A DNA stretch of 64,000 bases from Mikania micrantha (GCA_009363875.1 CM018690.1:2902788-2966787), one strand, 5' to 3'; positions 43,607-56,085 are shown, counted from the first letter of the stretch. The notes: generated by a model not told the origin, from the letters alone. Translations and numbers: made by a program.

Positions 43607-43623
43607 TTCTTCTATGGGAAGAA

Positions 43624-44010
43624 TGTTGGAATATGTTAAAGTTTTGCTGTTTCTAGTTGTTTCGTTTACAGGTTCTTTAGTTCTTGAGGGTCTTGGGTTC
43701 TCGAATTGTTTGGGTCTCAGTATTGGTGGGTCGAGAGGCCTATGCCATGTATGGGTGGTATATAAACCCTTTTCTAAGTCATAATTAGGGTTAGAGCTTA
43801 TTTTGATAGATTTCTCTCTTTGTTCTTTGGCACTTTGATTCTTGTACCAGTCGGCTCTATTGAAGTCGAGTGCATTGGAATTGGATTATTGCATTGTTCT
43901 TCATTGTGATCTCAGTTAGTGTCTCTATTGCACACACATGATACCATTCCACACTCTCACATGTGTGGTTTCTATCGATATCGGTTTTAGATCCTTTAAT
44001 GGGACTAACA
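43624..44010 (+). repeat. Copia-type LTR shared between elements A and B
   Basis: 387 bp, TGTTGGAATATG...GGGACTAACA, with TATATAAACCC at 43759-43769. It follows a purine-rich GGGAAGAA after the element A frame and precedes a perfect primer site. It could be the 3' LTR of A, the 5' LTR of B, or both. It does not resemble the LTR-like region at 40441-40788. Confidence 0.75.
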
Positions 44011-44012
44011 AT

Positions 44013-44025
44013 TGGTATCAGAGCC
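44013..44025 (+). promoter_or_regulatory. Primer-binding site of element B
   Basis: TGGTATCAGAGCC, a perfect match to the plant initiator-Met tRNA 3' end complement, 2 bp after the LTR. Confidence 0.85.
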
Positions 44026-44334
44026 TCAAGAACCAGTTTTGTGGCTCATTGTGGTATCGATATTGCAAGAGAAAGAATTTTTGCTTGCTGGTGTTCATAC
44101 TGTTCTTGAAATATTTTGTTAAAAGAAGGTGTTTTAAATCTTTGGAAGAGTCTTTCTCGAATTCATTTTAGTGTTAATCAGATATGTTTAAACTTATTCG
44201 AGATTGACAAAATCAGTTTTTTAAATTTTAAATCCTCGATATTTTAGGAAGTGATCATTCTTGAGTTGTACCAAAGGTTTCGAGAATACATTATTTAAAA
44301 ACTCGAGTTGTGTGTTTTTCCTGTTATTTATTTT

Positions 44335-44560
44335 TACTTTCTCGAATTGGTGTTCTCGAATTTGCTCTTCTCGAGTTTGGTCTTCGAATTGAACAGCTTC
44401 TCGAATCTATTTGCTGTTCTCGAATTCCTTTGTTGTTCTCGAATTGCCTTGCTGTTCTCAAACTTAGTTATCTTTCTCGAAATCTTCCTCTGTTTTACCT
44501 TGATTCTCAAATTCTCACTTGTTGATACTTGGTTTTCGAATTGAACTTTTGGTTCTCGAC
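44335..44560 (+). repeat. Array of TTCTCGAATT motifs in the leader of element B
   Basis: TGTTCTCGAATT and variants recur about ten times at 15-25 bp spacing just before the gag ATG at 44604. Position and TCGA core parallel the leader array of element A, but the motif differs. Confidence 0.65.
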
Positions 44561-44603
44561 ATATTATCATTTGTTTTATCAATCAGTTTTGTTTTGTTCT
44601 CAA

Positions 44604-46442
44604 ATGGATTCTTCTAGTATACTGGCTGCTGCCTTGTCGAGTAAGCAAAATGAACTTGATGCCATCATGGGAACCATTACTCGTATTCCTAGACTCTCGT
44701 CCCCTGCTGGTTTTCCTGAATGGAAATTTAGATTCAAAAAACACAGAAGGACCGAAGAACCAAGACTGTGGAGGGTGATTTTAAAAGGAAAAAGGAAGAT
44801 AACTTATAAAGACATTGAAGGAAATGAGTTTATCAAAGATCCTGAACACTATACTGAAGAGGACTTTCAGATAATAGAGGAGGATGAGCAGGCACTCGGA
44901 TACATTACTCAAGGTCTTACTCCTGAGATCTCACAGTGTTTCAGGGAGATAACTGATGGAAGAGGACTTTGGAAGGCGCTCATTGATATGTATGAAGGTA
45001 ATACTGAGATGAAGGAATCTCGAAAAGAAATGTTAAACAATAAATTTAACACCTTCAACTACATAGTTGGGGAAAGCCTGGATGATCAGATTTAGAGATT
45101 TGTCACATTGACCACAGAGATGCGCACTGCAAAAATTGACAATCAAGCAGGTGTGATAAACAAAAAGCTTCTAAATGCTCTACCAAGGAACTGGGACATG
45201 AATGTTGGTATCATTAAATCAATCAAGAATCTGGAAAATTTGTCGTTAACTAAGATGGTGTCAGTTATCAAGTCCTATGAAATGAATGATCAGTAGAGAG
45301 CCATGAATCATACAAACAATTACAATGCTGCAGGCATTAGCAGTGTCAACAATGCTTTTATATCTCAGCCATCTACTGCATATCCTGTTCATAAAGTTGC
45401 CTTGCCCTCTATTTCCTCAGTTTCCTCTAGCAAATCTTATTTGTCATCTATTGTTGGATCATCTGCTCCTGTTTTTCAAGCTTCTAGAGCCAATTCAGGA
45501 ACTTCATCCGGATCAATTGCAGTACAACCTGCCACACTCACTAAGGAATTTTTGGATAACATTGCCTTAGTTGCAGGTTTTCTTAAATGCTCAACTGCTT
45601 TAGGATCTGTTGAGTGGGCTATGAACTTGAACAAATTCATCCTGAAGATATGGAAGAAATGGATATCACTTGGCACGTGGCTAATGTTGTTTTCAGAGCA
45701 AAGAACTTCACAAAAGCAATAGGAAGAAATCCCTGGGGTCAGTCTGACATAAGCAAGGTGAAGTTTACTAAAGACTAGCTCAGATGCTTCAACTGTCATG
45801 AGCCCGGACATTATGCTCGAGAATGTACTAAGCCAAAGAAAAATCCTGATAATTCTAAGCGTGATCTGATTCTAGCAAGTGGGGCTACAAGTGGTGATAA
45901 CAAAGGTGTTGACTCTAAAGCACTAGTGGTGATGCAAGACAATGCTTTTGGATGGGATGATCAGATCAAAGCTCTAAACATTTCTGAGGAATCTACAGTT
46001 GCATTGATGGTCGGTTCTGCTCATAATCATCAGGAGCATGCTTTCATGGCACACCTTCCCACTGATGCTGATGTAAGTACATTTTTATGAACTCAAACAT
46101 GCATTGATAAAGTGACTATGTATGGAGTTCACAACACTAATCTCTTACTTGACATGTCACGACTTGAGCAAGAAAACCTAAAATTAAAAAGGGAAAATAA
46201 AAATTTAACTAAAAAGTTTGAAGGTTAAAAGATTGACATCACTGTTTTAACAAGAGATTTGAGCAATGCAAAGTGTTCCATTAAATCTTCTAAAACCATA
46301 CTTGAAAAGGCTAAATCTGAAGCAGAACGATACAAAAACAAATTTGAAAACTCTAAATTGAATTTTAAAAAATTTGATGTATCATCTGTAGTGGTGGAAG
46401 ATATGATTCAAAAACAAATGAAATGGCAAGAAACTAAGGGAG
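44604..46442 (+). pseudogene. Element B gag (UBN2, zinc knuckle, coiled coil), truncated
   Basis: Starts MDSSSILAAAL. The UBN2-type gag includes GFPEWKFRF, GLWKALIDMYEGNTEMKESR and KKLLNALPRNWDM. Stops at 45093 and 45294, then a frameshift near 45620, after which HVANVVFRAKNF continues in another frame. A knuckle CFNCHEPGHYAREC lies at about 45786-45828 after a further stop at 45777. A Lys/Glu-rich coiled-coil region (46140-46400) follows. The 5' LTR of element 2 cuts it off at 46445. It is a paralogue of element A gag. Confidence 0.75.
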
Positions 46443-46445
46443 TGG

Positions 46446-49400
46446 TGTGACAACCAGTACCAGATCGTCCGGCAAATCCGTACGGTATGTGTACGTTTAC
46501 CTTATACTATGTGTAAATACAATGTGAATAACAGTTGTGTGACAACAGGACTAAGAAAACAAGTAACAGCTGTAAGTATTTTAATAAAAATTTAAATACA
46601 ATAATTCAACAATTCATGCGAAACAACAGTGAGAACAAATAACGAAAACATATCGGTTGCGATCTGATCTTCACAAATAACAGAAATCAGATGGCCGATA
46701 ATTCTATGAGTAAACAAGGTGAAATAAGTGTGATTATGTGCCATTAGGTGTGTTTAGTTGAGTCCGTTACTGAGGAAATTCAATGCAAAACAGAAATTCA
46801 GTATCGTTTCAGAATAATAAACTGACAGTGTGTTTGTGTCGGTGACGATTCACACAAACATATATGTGGGTTTAACGTTCTGAACGATGACCGAAAAGTA
46901 GAAAACAAAAATCAGAAAGTAAAGCCGTTGTCGTGTTCGTTCGGGTGAGGATTCGAACGAATACGCGCGATGGCGATACGATCTGATGAAACGAAATTGA
47001 TAAACGATTTTGTAATAATAAAATAAGAAAAACAACTAGAAGATATTTATTAGGAATTACAACCTTAAAAAAAATTTTAAGAAAACTATTTTAACTAAAA
47101 GAACGTAAATCACGCGTTATGTTATGAGAACGCGACGAGAACGTAAAACCGAACCACCGAAACAAACCCGAAACAAGACCGGGTATAAAAACCCTAACTC
47201 AAGCATTTACTGCTCATTATTATTCCACCCACCTCCTCTCTCTCTCTAACTCCCGTTCAATCTCTCTCTCTCTCACACTAGAAAAACATCACAAAAAACC
47301 TCAATATCTTCCTCATTTCTTGACCAAATCACTCAAATTTGGTATCCACGTGAAGCTCTCAACATCCTCTACACGAAAGTACCAAGGATCGAGCTGGAAA
47401 TCCACTGAATCGAAGGTAATACGAGCTCTAATGTTCGGATTTTTAGGGTTTTCTACATATCCAACCAAAACCAAACCTTAGCCGGTTAAAACACTCCCTT
47501 CTCGACCCAACATCATTTAAACAAGTTTCCTCACCTCTACCCACTACAAACCATCATGGATCTCGACTGAAACTCGAAATGAGCACCATGGTAGTGCTCG
47601 ACTACAACTCAGGCGAATGGGTGCCAACCGAATGAGTCCAGGGCCGAATGGGTCTTCTCGTTCGCATGGACACAACCACAAATGAACCACCTGCCGAATG
47701 GGCCATTCGTGGGTCCTATTCGTATGAACAGACCCTATTCGCACGATGAGAAATTTCGTACCACTCATCCATTCCTACCGTCATTCATTCGTCCGAATGT
47801 TTGAGAGCCATTTGTCCAAGGGGTTCATTCGCACACCAGGGACACAACAATTTCGAATCGATCTTGTTCGTGTTATAAACCAAATGAAATTAGTACTTAA
47901 TTTTACTACAAAGTTGATGTAGTGTTTTACTAAGTAAAAATAACACCATCTAAAACCTTTTGTAAGTTGTTAATTAGTAAGTTTTGTAGCGTTCTAGTTA
48001 TATTAACTCATTCAAATAATGATAACCCTTTTTAAGTTAATACCCAGTGATATTCTAAGCTTAACATAAAAACCTAAGTTTTATACTTGGAAAATATTGT
48101 GGGTCTTCAAAAATAATGCAATGTGTCAAGGTTATGATTCGAGTCTAAAGTAAATGGATAAGGGTACTTGAATATATCAATACTTAACCTAAAATTGGTT
48201 TAGTGTTAGTATATTACACTACAAGGGATTGAGGACTAAACAATCAAAGACTATAAGTGTTAACCAACTTTAGGTTTAACTCGCAAACTTCTGACTTATA
48301 CTTATAAGTTACAAACAACATGGAATTAAACACAGGAACGTGAACTCAACATCATTACAACAACAACGAGTGCGTGCATTTCTTGAGTCTTAGTCAACCA
48401 CTACAACAACAAGGTGAGTTCATATGCCCCTTTTCTAATCTTTTTATTTTATATGCGGGGCTGAGAAACATGCTAACTCTTTTAAATTATTAAAAGTTTT
48501 AATACATTACTTCAAATAACATGTGATTTAGATAATAAAGATTTCATCATTATTATCACACTTATATCAAGATCAATGTGTATGCTTGTGTGTGCATTAA
48601 CAACAATGACAACTCAAGGATTTTTCGTGATAACATAACTTCATGAAATCATCCAAACAGTTAAATAACTCAAGTGAAATAAGATTTGATCTTATAATAC
48701 TATGTTATTTACAATGAGATAACAATGAGATAACATTGAGTCAAATACAAGTGATAACAAGAATGATAGTCATGATAATATAATTTCATGATGATAATAT
48801 CATTCACCACATACATTAACATCGTGAAATAAGACAGGTTCTTATAACACTTTGTTAAAGACTATGAGAATACATAACAGTGAGAACAGATAACACTGAG
48901 ATGATGACAATGGGTGAACATATAACATCAACTAATTACTATAAAGCCTATTTGTATTATATCACAACAATCATGTGTTCATGAGTTCATGTCCAAGTCG
49001 TAAGTCCCTTACAAGTAAATCGTTTACCAGTTAATTTAGTGCGACTACACCGACGATAGCATAGTGGCACCATAGGTTTGACAAACCGCCGGTGAGTGAG
49101 GCCGGTACGTTAATCGTATTTTTATCATTGTCCGGTATCGTATAAACGGAAACAAGGCTGCATCGGTCAGGTTTGGTAAATGACGCATGGTGATATAAAT
49201 CTTCAGACACTGATTGTAATTAATCGTTCGATTCTATTAACTGGTAGACTCAGGAATTGATTTTCTCTCATGTCATATTACTGTTAATAGTTTCGTTGAA
49301 GGCACTGAGATTACAAATGGGATAGAGGTAAATTGGATGCATTATGGTCTGATTACGTGAGGACCTCAATGGATCCCATTTAGGCTCTATACGTTCAAGA

Positions 49401-50306
49401 TTGGAAACAACATCAATGAATTAACTGTCACTTCTATTATGGGAAGTGAATTAAAGTTAATTCTATAATTGAGAGAAAACTAATAAGGATAAGATTGAAT
49501 TAATCTATTTGCCTTAAAACACTGAGTGATTATCATTATTTAGGTTTTGATAACTTACTTCCCTCATACTCTTTTATTCTATACATATAACACTACGGGT
49601 GATGAACACAATTTATGGGTGAATAACAAATGGCGTGAACACATGTGAGATAGAAATGGGTATCAATAGTTGTATTACAAGTGGCATTGAATTCTGTCAA
49701 GTATGTGGTGGGATGTCGGCTGGGGCTTGTCCCCTACGTATGCCCGCTTGATTTGGATGAAATACTATTTGTAAGTATAACTATGGAGAGGACATTGTGT
49801 GAGACAAATGAGACAATTATCAATAAGACTTGTGTATGACATTGTGATTGTGAATGACAATAAATCAATTGTTTTCTATTACTAAACTTATGAACTCACC
49901 AACCTAGTGTTGACTTTGTTTTAAATTCATGTTTTCTTAGGTGATGAACAAGTCTAGTCACCAGGCTCAGGATGCATTAGCTAGTGGACTTTCATAGTGG
50001 ACCTAGCTACATTTTGTGTGCATAACTTTTGATGACAAATTTTGGTTAATGACTTTTGTAAATCTTGTGCAGAAACAAGATAGAAAAACTCAATGATTCT
50101 TTTGGGTAGATTTACTTAGTTAAATTATGAACATAACAATGTAATTTAACTTTGTAATTCTATATCAATGTCATTTAGCATTTCTCATTATATATCATGT
50201 GCATTGTAAACAATCTGATCATGTCGATTATCATTACGATATCGCGCCCCGAGAATCTTCCGCCCGACGGGAAAGTCGATCCATCCCGCCGGCTCAGGGT
50301 GTGACA
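46446..50306 (+). repeat. 5' LTR of element 2 (3861 bp)
   Basis: TGTGACAACC...CAGGGTGTGACA. The TATA-like TATAAAA is at 47184-47190, with CT-rich runs at 47233-47275 downstream. It contains a block of GAATGGG / TTCG motifs (47560-47850). AT-rich dispersed ATAACA/TGAGATAACA motifs recur between 48600 and 48960. Confidence 0.85.
47560..47850 (+). repeat. Block of CCGAATGGG / CATTCG motifs
   Basis: CGAATGGG(T/C) and its inverse-like CATTCGT recur about 15 times in both orientations, just downstream of the shared CCACGTGAAG region. It occupies the same place as the CGAACC array in the LTR of element 1. Confidence 0.6.
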
Positions 50307-50309
50307 GAT

Positions 50310-50321
50310 TGGTATCAGAGC
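50310..50321 (+). promoter_or_regulatory. Primer-binding site of element 2
   Basis: TGGTATCAGAGC, a perfect match to the initiator-Met tRNA complement, 3 bp after the LTR end. Confidence 0.9.
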
Positions 50322-50483
50322 TATGGTTATAGAGAAATATGGGTCATATTACGTAAATGGTTTGGCCTAGACCATAACCTAGGGACCCTTCATGTAGAGA
50401 ACATAAAACTTAGGATTTTTATTTGCATATGTCTTCTGTATTTGATCATTGCACTAACCGATTTCCTTTCGGTTTTGATCAGA

Positions 50484-51600
50484 ATGCCGCCAAGAAGACC
50501 TCCAGCTTTTTTGCCACCACCGAATTCACTTCCACACTCAGCAACACCATCACCACTTCCATGTCCTCCACCTCCACCTCCTCCTCCGCATATTCCACCT
50601 CATCAACCACCACCCAACCACGAGTTAGATCCGGCTACTATAGCACTGGCCACCTTGCTGACTAGTCAACTGAGGGAAGTGATTCCCGACATGATGAACT
50701 GGATCAACTCCAACAACGGCAACAGTAACGCCAACTTAACTGGTGAAGGCAGCGGGAACACCAGACGTCAACAGGACTACTCCTACAAGAACTTTGTAGG
50801 ATGCAAGCCACCTGGCTTAAGTGGCAGTGAGGGAGCTGTCGGCTTGATCCAATGGATCGAGAAGATGGAAACAACCCTCGACATCAGTGGTTGTCCTGAT
50901 CAGCATAAGGTGAGGTATGCTACAGGCTCGTTCAACAAACGAGCATTGACCTGGTGGAATGCTCAGGTCCAGACTAGGGGCAGGGATGAGGCATTATCAA
51001 TGCCTTGGGAAGAATTCAAGATTCTGCTGAGGGCTGAGTTTTTCCCAAGAAATGAACTGAAGAAGGTTGAGACTTGAGACGGAGCTGCTCAATCATGTCA
51101 TGATTGGTGCTGGGCAGCTGGCCTACACCACCAGATTTCATGAGTTAGCATCATTGGCACCCGATATAGTGCCAACAGTGGAGAAACAAATCGAGCGGTA
51201 CGTCGGTGGACTGTCGGCTTGTGTCCAGGGGCATGTTATTGCTGCCCACCCAACAACTTTGAAGATGGCTGTCACTCTGTAATCAACATTGACAGATGTA
51301 ATGGTTGCCTCCGGGGCACTGAAGAAAGAAGCTGAAGCAGCAATGGCTGGAAGCTCAAAGAAGCCAGATAAACGCCCGGCAAGGAAACAAAAAGTGGTCA
51401 AGAATTATGCTGCGATCACCCAAACACCACAGGCCACACAACCACAACCATTGCAGATCAAGAGGCCTTACACTGGCACAACACCATTGTGCAACAACTG
51501 CCAGTAGCATCATCAACCAACTTCTCAGTGAAGGCAGTGCAATAACTGTGGGAAGTTTGGTCATTGGGCCACTCAATGCAAGAGCACGGGGGCTCAGGAA
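50484..51600 (+). pseudogene. Element 2 gag (broken)
   Basis: ATG at 50484 gives MPPRRPPAF followed by a Pro-rich N-terminus. The Retrotrans_gag core is GLIQWIEKMETTLDISGCPD, RALTWWNAQVQ and EFKILLRAEFFPRNELKKVE. A frameshift near 51066 breaks it; the continuation runs in another frame (ELLNHVMIGAGQLAYTTRFH, KQIERYVGG). Stops at 51280, 51505 and 51526 (approximate) follow. A knuckle-like CNNCGKFGHWATQC lies at about 51540-51580. The frame then shifts into the protease-containing frame. Confidence 0.8.
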
Positions 51601-51601
51601 C

Positions 51602-53296
51602 AACAATGCAGCAGTTACAGTTGCTTCTGTAGACAAAAGGTCTTGCTACACTTATGGCGAACCTGGACATTTCTCGCGGGATTGTCCCAAGAGAATGCAA
51701 CCAAGGGCTCAGGTAGCTAGAGGACGAGCTTTTCAGATCGGAGCTGCTGCTGCACGAAAAGACCCGAACATGGTCACTGGTACATTCCTCTTATCTGACT
51801 TTTATGCATCTATATTATTTGACACTGGTGCGGATCAGAGTTTTATCTCGTCCGACTTTGCATGTCAACTTAATCATGTGGAGGAATCTTTGGACTCCCC
51901 TTATATTATCGAGGTAGCAAATGGCAAACAGATAACAGCTAACACAGTACTTAGGAACTGCCCATTGACACTTAATGATCACACATTTTCTGTTGATTTG
52001 ACACCGATGGAATTGGGCAGTTTCGATATCATTGTCGAGATGGATTGGTTATCTCTTAACAAAGTTGAAATCATCTGTTCCGAAAAGCTATTGCGTATTC
52101 CAGTGGAGAACAATCAGGTGTTAGAAATTCATAGAGATCAAGCAAATCGCAGTGTCAAATTAATATCATGCATGAAGGCACGCAAGTGTCTAAGGAAACA
52201 ATGCATCCCATTCCTAGCTCACATTGTGGAAAAAGACAAGAAGACAATCAAGATTCAAGATGTAACGGTTGTGAAAGACTTCGCTGACGTGTTTCCGGAT
52301 GATTTACCGGGATTGCCACCTGAGCGATCGATGCAATTCCGAATCGATTTGATTCCAGGAGCGGTTCCTATGGCTAAGTCTCCTTACAGGTTTGCGCCAT
52401 CAGAATTGCAGGAACTGTCCAATCAATTACAAGAGTTACTAGACAAAGGGTTCATCAGACAGAGTTTCTCACCATGGGGAGCTCCGATTTTGTTTGTCAA
52501 GAAAAAGGATGGATCCTTCAGAATGTGTATTGACTACAGAGAGCTTAACAAACTCACCATCAAGAATCGGTACCCGTTACCGAGGATTGATGATCTGTTT
52601 GATCAATTACAGGGAGCTCAGTATTTCTCAAAGATAGACCTACGTTCAGGTTATCACCTGCTCCGGATTCAAGAGGAAGACATACCCAAGACGGCTTTTC
52701 GTACCCGATACGGTCACTACGAATTCATGGTGATGCCATTCGGATTGACGAACGCACTGGCAGTGTTCATGTACCTTATGAACCGAGTGTGCAAGCCGTA
52801 TCTAGATCAATTTGTTATCTTCTTTGTTGATGATATATTGATCTATTCAAAGAGTGACAAGGAACACGAGCAACATCTCAAAACAATCTTGGAACTCCTT
52901 AAGGATGAACAACTCTATGCCAAATTCTCCAAGTGTGAATTTTGGTTAAGAGAAGTCCAGTTCTTGGGTCATGTGATTAACAGCAATGGGATTCACGTGG
53001 ACCCTGCCAAGATTGAGGCGATCAAAAACTTGGACGTTCCCACAAAACCTACAAAGATCAGATCATTTCTGGGTTCGACGGGTTATTATAGGAGATTCAT
53101 TTCGAATTTCTCTAAGATAGCCATGCCACTCACAAAGCTAACCCAGAAGAGTGAACCATTCGTGTGGACTCAGAAACAAGAAGAGGCATTCCAAACACTA
53201 AAACAAAGATTGTGCAATGCTCCAATCTTAACACTCCCTGAAGGCAGTGATGACTTTGTAGTTTATTGTGTTGCTTCCCATTAGGGACTCGGCTGT
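51602..53296 (+). pseudogene. Element 2 protease, RT and RNase H start, interrupted
   Basis: Open to 53284. A second knuckle, CYTYGEPGHFSRDC (about 51646-51687), has Tyr where the second Cys should be. Protease active site LFDTGADQSF near 51815. RT runs from the PEDLP-like DDLPGLPPERS (52300) through LDKGFIRQSFSPWGAP, MCIDYRELNK, RTRYGHYEF, the catalytic FFVDDILIYS (about 52822) and FLGSTGYYRRFI. RNase H begins YCVASH, with Val where the first catalytic Asp of the usual YCDAS belongs, then TAG at 53282-53284. Element 3 inserts 12 bp later. Confidence 0.85.
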
Positions 53297-56085
53297 TGTC
53301 ACACCCCCAATTTTCTACTAACGGAATCATACCGTTTGGGAACGTGACAAACCAGGATCTCAGATCATTAGACATAACGAAGACCTCTATATGAATTTCA
53401 AATCATACTTTAGTCTTAAAAAAAAACATAATATCAGAGTTTTCAAAAAACTGCGGAAGCGTTTCAAAAACCAATAATAGTTGTAATATGTAAATTACAA
53501 AACAATTTCCTCAAATGTGTAATTTAAACAATAAATGATAAACATGCATGTGACTCTATCTCCTAGTCCATGCCAGTCTTTATTGCGCGCCTTAGCGTCC
53601 TGAGAAAACATGTAAATGAAGTCAACACAAAGGTTGGTGCATAACACAGGTTTTAATCATTCAAAATGTTCAAAACAATAGTTTGAATATCAAGTTGTAG
53701 ATAACATAATCACACATGCACAGTCATGATAGCTAGTCATATAAACTATTTACATAAGTGGTCGACACCGAAGCTGACGAGTTGCCATGCTATAGCATGT
53801 TTTTGCCTTAACACTATTGTCTAGCACAAACAATAGAAATGTATGTTTGGTCAGTCAAACACCTGCGTAGATCCCATCTACCAAGTGAGGTTTGTCAAAC
53901 CCAATAGATCTATCTTCAACTACCACGCTTTGCACTCCGGCAAATTAAACGGTTCGAAAGAGAAGGCTTTGTAATGCTATGTTTGCACTTAATGTAAACA
54001 GCTAACTCATGCAAGTGATATGTATCTAAAAGCGTTTGTTGCACATGTTTTCTCCCCCAAAACAGTTAAAATAAGAAAGGGGCCGTGTACGCACCTTTGA
54101 TTGTTGCAGAATGATCAAACACTCGTGAACTCGCGTAGAAATCCTCTACAACGAATCTGTGGTTTAACAATAACCTAGTGTTATTCGGGATGTCGTTTTA
54201 TGATTGAAATCACATACGTGTCAACACACGTATGTTAAAGTGTTAGAATTATGCATACGGAAGTACGCGTGACTTTAAAATAATTTAGTAAAATCACATC
54301 ATCGATTATGATTTTATTTAAACGAGCGTAGTTATATGCGATTACGTTTTCGAATTAAAATACCATTTTTATCATCCCAATTGGTTCGGGATGAAATTCT
54401 GGTTTCAACGAAATTCGAACGGATCGAAACGGAGTTCGTATGCGAAAGTTATTGTAAAAATACTAAAAATAGTTTTAAATCCCTAAAAATGGTGGAACCC
54501 GGAATCGAACCCGCGACCACTCCCTCACAACACACCTAGCTTACCAACTCATCTAACTCCAATTTCATTACAAGATTCTGATTTATAATTGTTTTAAACA
54601 TAATTGGGCCGGTTTCCCCCTTGTTACTATAGCCGAAGCAAAATAGGTTCAATTGGACCTCAGTTCGAACCCGATTAAACCCAAGACCATAGGGCTTTTA
54701 ATCAAGCCATCCAAACGAGTCTCATTGTGATTTTAGTTCGAACATAAACCACTATAACTCGATTAACTGGGTGTATAAACTTTCGAACTTGAGTTCACCC
54801 ACTCCCCATTCAAATCGGTTGAATTGATATTCTATTGATACTGGATTCATAGGGTTTTCGTTACACCCTTGATTTCGACTCAGTCTGTACAATTAAATCG
54901 AATTTCCATGATCTTTTTAATCAAGAACCCTAAACCGTTCCTGAGATGAACACTTGAAACCGGTTAACACTTAATTCGAAAGTTTTTGTCAAAATTAACA
55001 TAAGGTTTACTTAAATCGGAACCTTCTGATACTGTGATATCATTTAATTTAATTTTCGAACTCTTTTCCATAGAAAACCCCAAATCCTTTTTATCATATA
55101 AACCCTAGAATTGAAATCTATCAATTCGTTATAACTAACTAAAATTGATACATGTTTTAGCTTAGTCGAGACCTTCTGAAACTACCCATATACATTAATT
55201 CGAATATCAAACTCATTTGATCAAAAACCCCCCAAAACCGACTTTGTTAAGAACCCTAGAACTCGGACCCTTATAATTCGAGATACTTAGATGAAATTAG
55301 GTTAGGGATATTCTTATTCGGTGGTTTCAGAAGATGTAGAAGTGAAAACTTACGTGATTTGATAGCCAATTGAAAGAGATTGACTTCTAGGTTGGATTTC
55401 GGTCACCTCACGATTGAATCTTCTAGCCCGAGCTTCTACGATTGAATTGTCTCGTGATAATTACTCTAAGAGTGCCGATTGGAAGTTCTGTAACTCCAAT
55501 TGTGAAGCTCGTGATCGATTTATATGGTTTTCATCTATACAAGTGACGGTTTCACCTTTTGGCTTACAATCGAATTCAATTCGGCATTATAGTCTATTAT
55601 AACTGTCAATTATTGATGAGAATCATCAATATGATTATTAAGAATGTTTAATGATCAGTTACAAATCGATTTGTGAGGAATTTCGGATTTAATTGATAAT
55701 CCTATGCGAATTTTGACTTCTAAAGTCAAAATTGAACCTTTACTTCAATTACAACACTAAACTTAGCAATTTAAATGTATTGAGACTAATTTCTATAACT
55801 TCCAATCCCTTGAATATGATTTTTAACAATAACATAATATTTCGGTTAACAAAATTGAGCCGAAAATCCCGAATTGTCACTAATTAGTTCAATAGGAATG
55901 TTATAGGGCTAAGTTAACTCATTTGGGCCAATTGGGCCTACCTTAGGCTTATTGGGCCGACCTTCTGTCCACTTGGGTCTCACAAAATATAATTGGGCCT
56001 ATCTTGGGCCTTCTTGGGCCTTACTGGGCCTATGATCTAACCACTTTCAGTTAACAAGATTAATCCGAAAAGTCAGATTGTCACA
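53297..56085 (-). repeat. 3' LTR of element 3 (2789 bp)
   Basis: On + it starts TGTCACACCCCC and ends CAGATTGTCACA, then TCATCCCC, the inverse of the polypurine tract. The first 1.66 kb aligns with 62334-64000. It contains a tRNA-like segment (separate entry) and GGGCC(T/C)ATTGGGCC motifs near 55925-56035. Confidence 0.9.
54490..54560 (-). other. tRNA-like box A/box B module inside the LTR
   Basis: Read on minus, the segment has a box A-like TTAGATGAGTTGGTAAG and a perfect box B GGTTCGATTCC, about 30 bp apart, and ends in CCACCA. Acceptor and T stems do not pair well, so it is not a functional tRNA gene. It is in the sense direction of element 3. The same segment is in the other LTR at 63528-63598. 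Confidence 0.5.

Larger units (their letters stand above)
40441..43623 (+). mobile_element. Element A: copia-type, gag-only
   Basis: A 5' LTR-like region ends CTACA at 40788, with TATATATAG at 40573-40581. After a 2-bp spacer, TGGTATCAAAGCC (40791-40803) matches the initiator-Met tRNA primer site with one change. A leader rich in TTTCGAG motifs and a long gag frame follow. Nothing of protease, RT or integrase lies before the next LTR at 43624. The left LTR start is not defined. Confidence 0.6.
46446..53296 (+). mobile_element. Element 2: Ty3/gypsy chromovirus, split by element 3
   Basis: 5' LTR 46446-50306, primer site 50310-50321, gag from 50484, then protease, RT and the start of RNase H. 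At 53297 the LTR of element 3 begins. The right half of element 2 must lie beyond the window. It is related to element 1: about 85-90% identity by eye in RT, and shared LTR stretches. Confidence 0.9.

Noticed and set aside
51355..51700. Minus-strand frames of 80-93 aa across the gag of element 2
   Set aside because: Antisense shadows of gag/protease coding sequence.
54490..54560. A functional tRNA gene in the element 3 LTR
   Set aside because: Box A and B are present but acceptor and T stems do not pair properly; kept only as a tRNA-like module.
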